From JBFLVN01 sp040758475 (GTDB taxonomy: Bacteria; JAGRBM01), in assembly GCA_040758475.1 (NCBI GenBank), contig JBFLVN010000219.1, positions 1-6,372 on the forward strand: a DNA stretch of 6,372 nucleotides. The letters run 5' to 3'. A program made the translations under genes and the position numbers. Positions 5,422-6,372 of this stretch are shown here, in pieces; position 1 is the first letter of the stretch, and every line of letters begins with the position of its first letter. The notes beneath the pieces are model-generated. The model ran no database searches, was not told the DNA's origin, and saw nothing but the letters and a program-made list of their open reading frames with translations.

Positions 5422-6372
5422 TTAAGCCTCCTCGGGCTGGAACTGCGGAGTGAAGTCTTTCTTGTGCCCCGGCACGCTGTATTCATAGGGCGCGCGGTAG
5501 ACGACCGGCGGGGAAGAGAAATTCCCGTGCGGCGGGGGCGAGGGAGCGGCCCATTCGAGCGTGGTCGCTTCCCAGGGGTTTTCGGAAACCTTCTCGCCCT
5601 TCTTCAAACTCCAGAAGAAATTGATGATGAAGGGAATCTGGGAAAGGCCCAGAATCCAGGCTGATTGGGACTGGAAAACCGTCAAATCCTGCACCCCGCG
5701 GCCGTGGGCGTAGAAGGTCTGGTCGTAGAGCCGGCGCGAGAGGCCCGCCATGCCCTGCAGGAACATGGGCATGAAGACGCCGTTCATGGCGAGGAGCGAG
5801 GGCCAGAAATGGAGCTTGCCCAAAAGCTCGTTCATCTTGCGGCCGGTCACTTTGGGGTACCAGAAATAAATCCCCGCGAAGAGGGCGAAGATCGTTCCCG
5901 GCGCCACCACGTAGTGGAAGTGGCCGATCACGTAATACGTGTCGTGGAGGTAGATGTCGGAAGCGGTAAGGCCGAGCGGAAGGCCCGTTAGCCCGCCGAT
6001 GGCGAACATGGGCATCCACGCCAGGGCGAAGAGCATGGGCGTGTTGAACCGGATCGAAGAACCCCAGAGGCTGATGATAAAGCAGGTCAGGATGATGACC
6101 GAAGGGATCGAGATGATCATGGTCGTCGTCTGGAAGAAGTTGCTCATGCCCGTGCCCATGCCCGTGATGAACATGTGGTGGGCCCAGACGATAAAGGACA
6201 TGAACCCGAGGAAGATCGCCGCATAGACGAGCGAGCGGTAGCCCCACAGGGGCTTTCTCGTGTTGTTAGCGACGATCTCGGAGACGATGCCCATGGCCGG
6301 GAGGATAAGCACGTAGACCTCCGGGTGGGCGAGGAACCAGAAGAGGTGCTGCCAGAGGATCGGGTTTCCTTC
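5422..6372 (-). CDS. ctaD: Cytochrome c oxidase subunit I, C-terminal 316 residues (N-terminus outside window)
   Basis: This is the catalytic subunit of the proton-pumping terminal oxidase that reduces O2 to water at the heme-CuB site in the inner membrane. The frame is open to the right edge, so 316 residues are visible, covering helices VI-XII; numbers below count from the first visible residue. Helix VI carries AHPEVY (15-20): CuB ligand His16, proton-path Glu18 and Tyr20 of the His-Tyr crosslink. WAHHMF (63-68) gives CuB ligands His65-His66. HDTYYVIGHFHYV (143-155) holds the Mg-site pair His143-Asp144, heme a3 ligand His151 and heme a ligand His153. SRRLYD has the propionate-binding Arg213-Arg214, and NPWEATTLEW (265-274) closes the core. 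The K-channel lysine expected after the IPTG-like IPS (89-91) is replaced by Ile94. A GTG at 6312 is not the true start, since conserved helix VI continues upstream. Subunit II should lie further upstream. Confidence 0.97.
   Translation of the reverse strand, partial: EGNPILWQHLFWFLAHPEVYVLILPAMGIVSEIVANNTRKPLWGYRSLVYAAIFLGFMSFIVWAHHMFITGMGTGMSNFFQTTTMIISIPSVIILTCFIISLWGSSIRFNTPMLFALAWMPMFAIGGLTGLPLGLTASDIYLHDTYYVIGHFHYVVAPGTIFALFAGIYFWYPKVTGRKMNELLGKLHFWPSLLAMNGVFMPMFLQGMAGLSRRLYDQTFYAHGRGVQDLTVFQSQSAWILGLSQIPFIINFFWSLKKGEKVSENPWEATTLEWAAPSPPPHGNFSSPPVVYRAPYEYSVPGHKKDFTPQFQPEEA
5427..5433 (-). promoter_or_regulatory. Strong ribosome binding site of subunit III, inside the subunit I coding end
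   Basis: GAGGAGG on the minus strand encodes the last Glu-Glu of subunit I and sits 8 nt before the subunit III ATG at 5418. The TAA of subunit I lies between site and start, so ribosomes finishing subunit I are positioned to reinitiate. Confidence 0.85.

Noticed and set aside
5002..5664. Plus-strand open frame (220 codons) opposite subunits III and I
   Set aside because: The opposite strand encodes well-conserved oxidase subunits; this translation is Arg/Gly/Asp-rich and resembles nothing.
6310..6312. GTG at 6312 as the start of subunit I
   Set aside because: The frame stays open to the window edge and encodes conserved helix VI with the CuB histidine and HPEVY motif upstream of it.

Overview
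This window is ordinary-looking chromosomal DNA (high GC, roughly 60% by eye) from what is probably a Gram-negative bacterium with aerobic respiration. The basis is a heme-copper cytochrome c oxidase operon of the kind found in Acidobacteriota, Nitrospirota/Nitrospinota and delta-proteobacteria-like lineages. The phylum cannot be fixed from the sequence alone. I see no mobile element, CRISPR array, tRNA or rRNA.

Left part (1-1717). A short leader with several small inverted repeats precedes a plus-strand gene for a membrane-bound sensor histidine kinase (110-1369, GTG start). Only 3 bp separate its stop from that of a minus-strand gene for a 114-residue protein I do not recognise (1373-1717).

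Middle (1726-3770). Eight bases upstream of that small gene, on the same strand, lies an Nfu-type iron-sulfur carrier with a proline-rich N-terminal extension (1726-2532); the two probably form an operon. A 176-bp intergenic region with inverted repeats separates nfu from a divergent plus-strand gene for a saccharopine dehydrogenase-like / trans-acting enoyl reductase-like NAD(P)-binding protein (2709-3770). A strong hairpin terminator (3783-3804) ends the transcripts arriving from both sides, and its U-tract favours the minus-strand transcript.

Right part (3828-6372, all minus strand). This is the 3' half of a cytochrome c oxidase operon. In transcription order it holds subunit I (entering from the right edge, N-terminus outside the window), subunit III, subunit IV, a 68-residue two-helix membrane protein, and a 120-residue membrane protein with a CAVCFG motif, followed by the terminator. 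Spacing is tight (3 nt, 11 nt, then an 11-nt overlap), so the first four genes are probably translated as a coupled unit. A GC-rich hairpin resembling a dispersed REP-type element sits before the last gene. Subunits I, III and IV form the membrane core that reduces O2 to water and pumps protons. The two small proteins are likely accessory subunits or assembly factors, judged by position only.

The points most worth following up are: the absence in subunit I of the lysine that defines the proton K-channel in classic A-type oxidases, although the CuB-heme ligands, the His-Tyr pair and the helix VI glutamate are all present; the two uncharacterised small membrane proteins at the end of the oxidase operon; and the unknown 114-residue protein paired with Nfu. 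I found no convincing evidence of a wholly new system.
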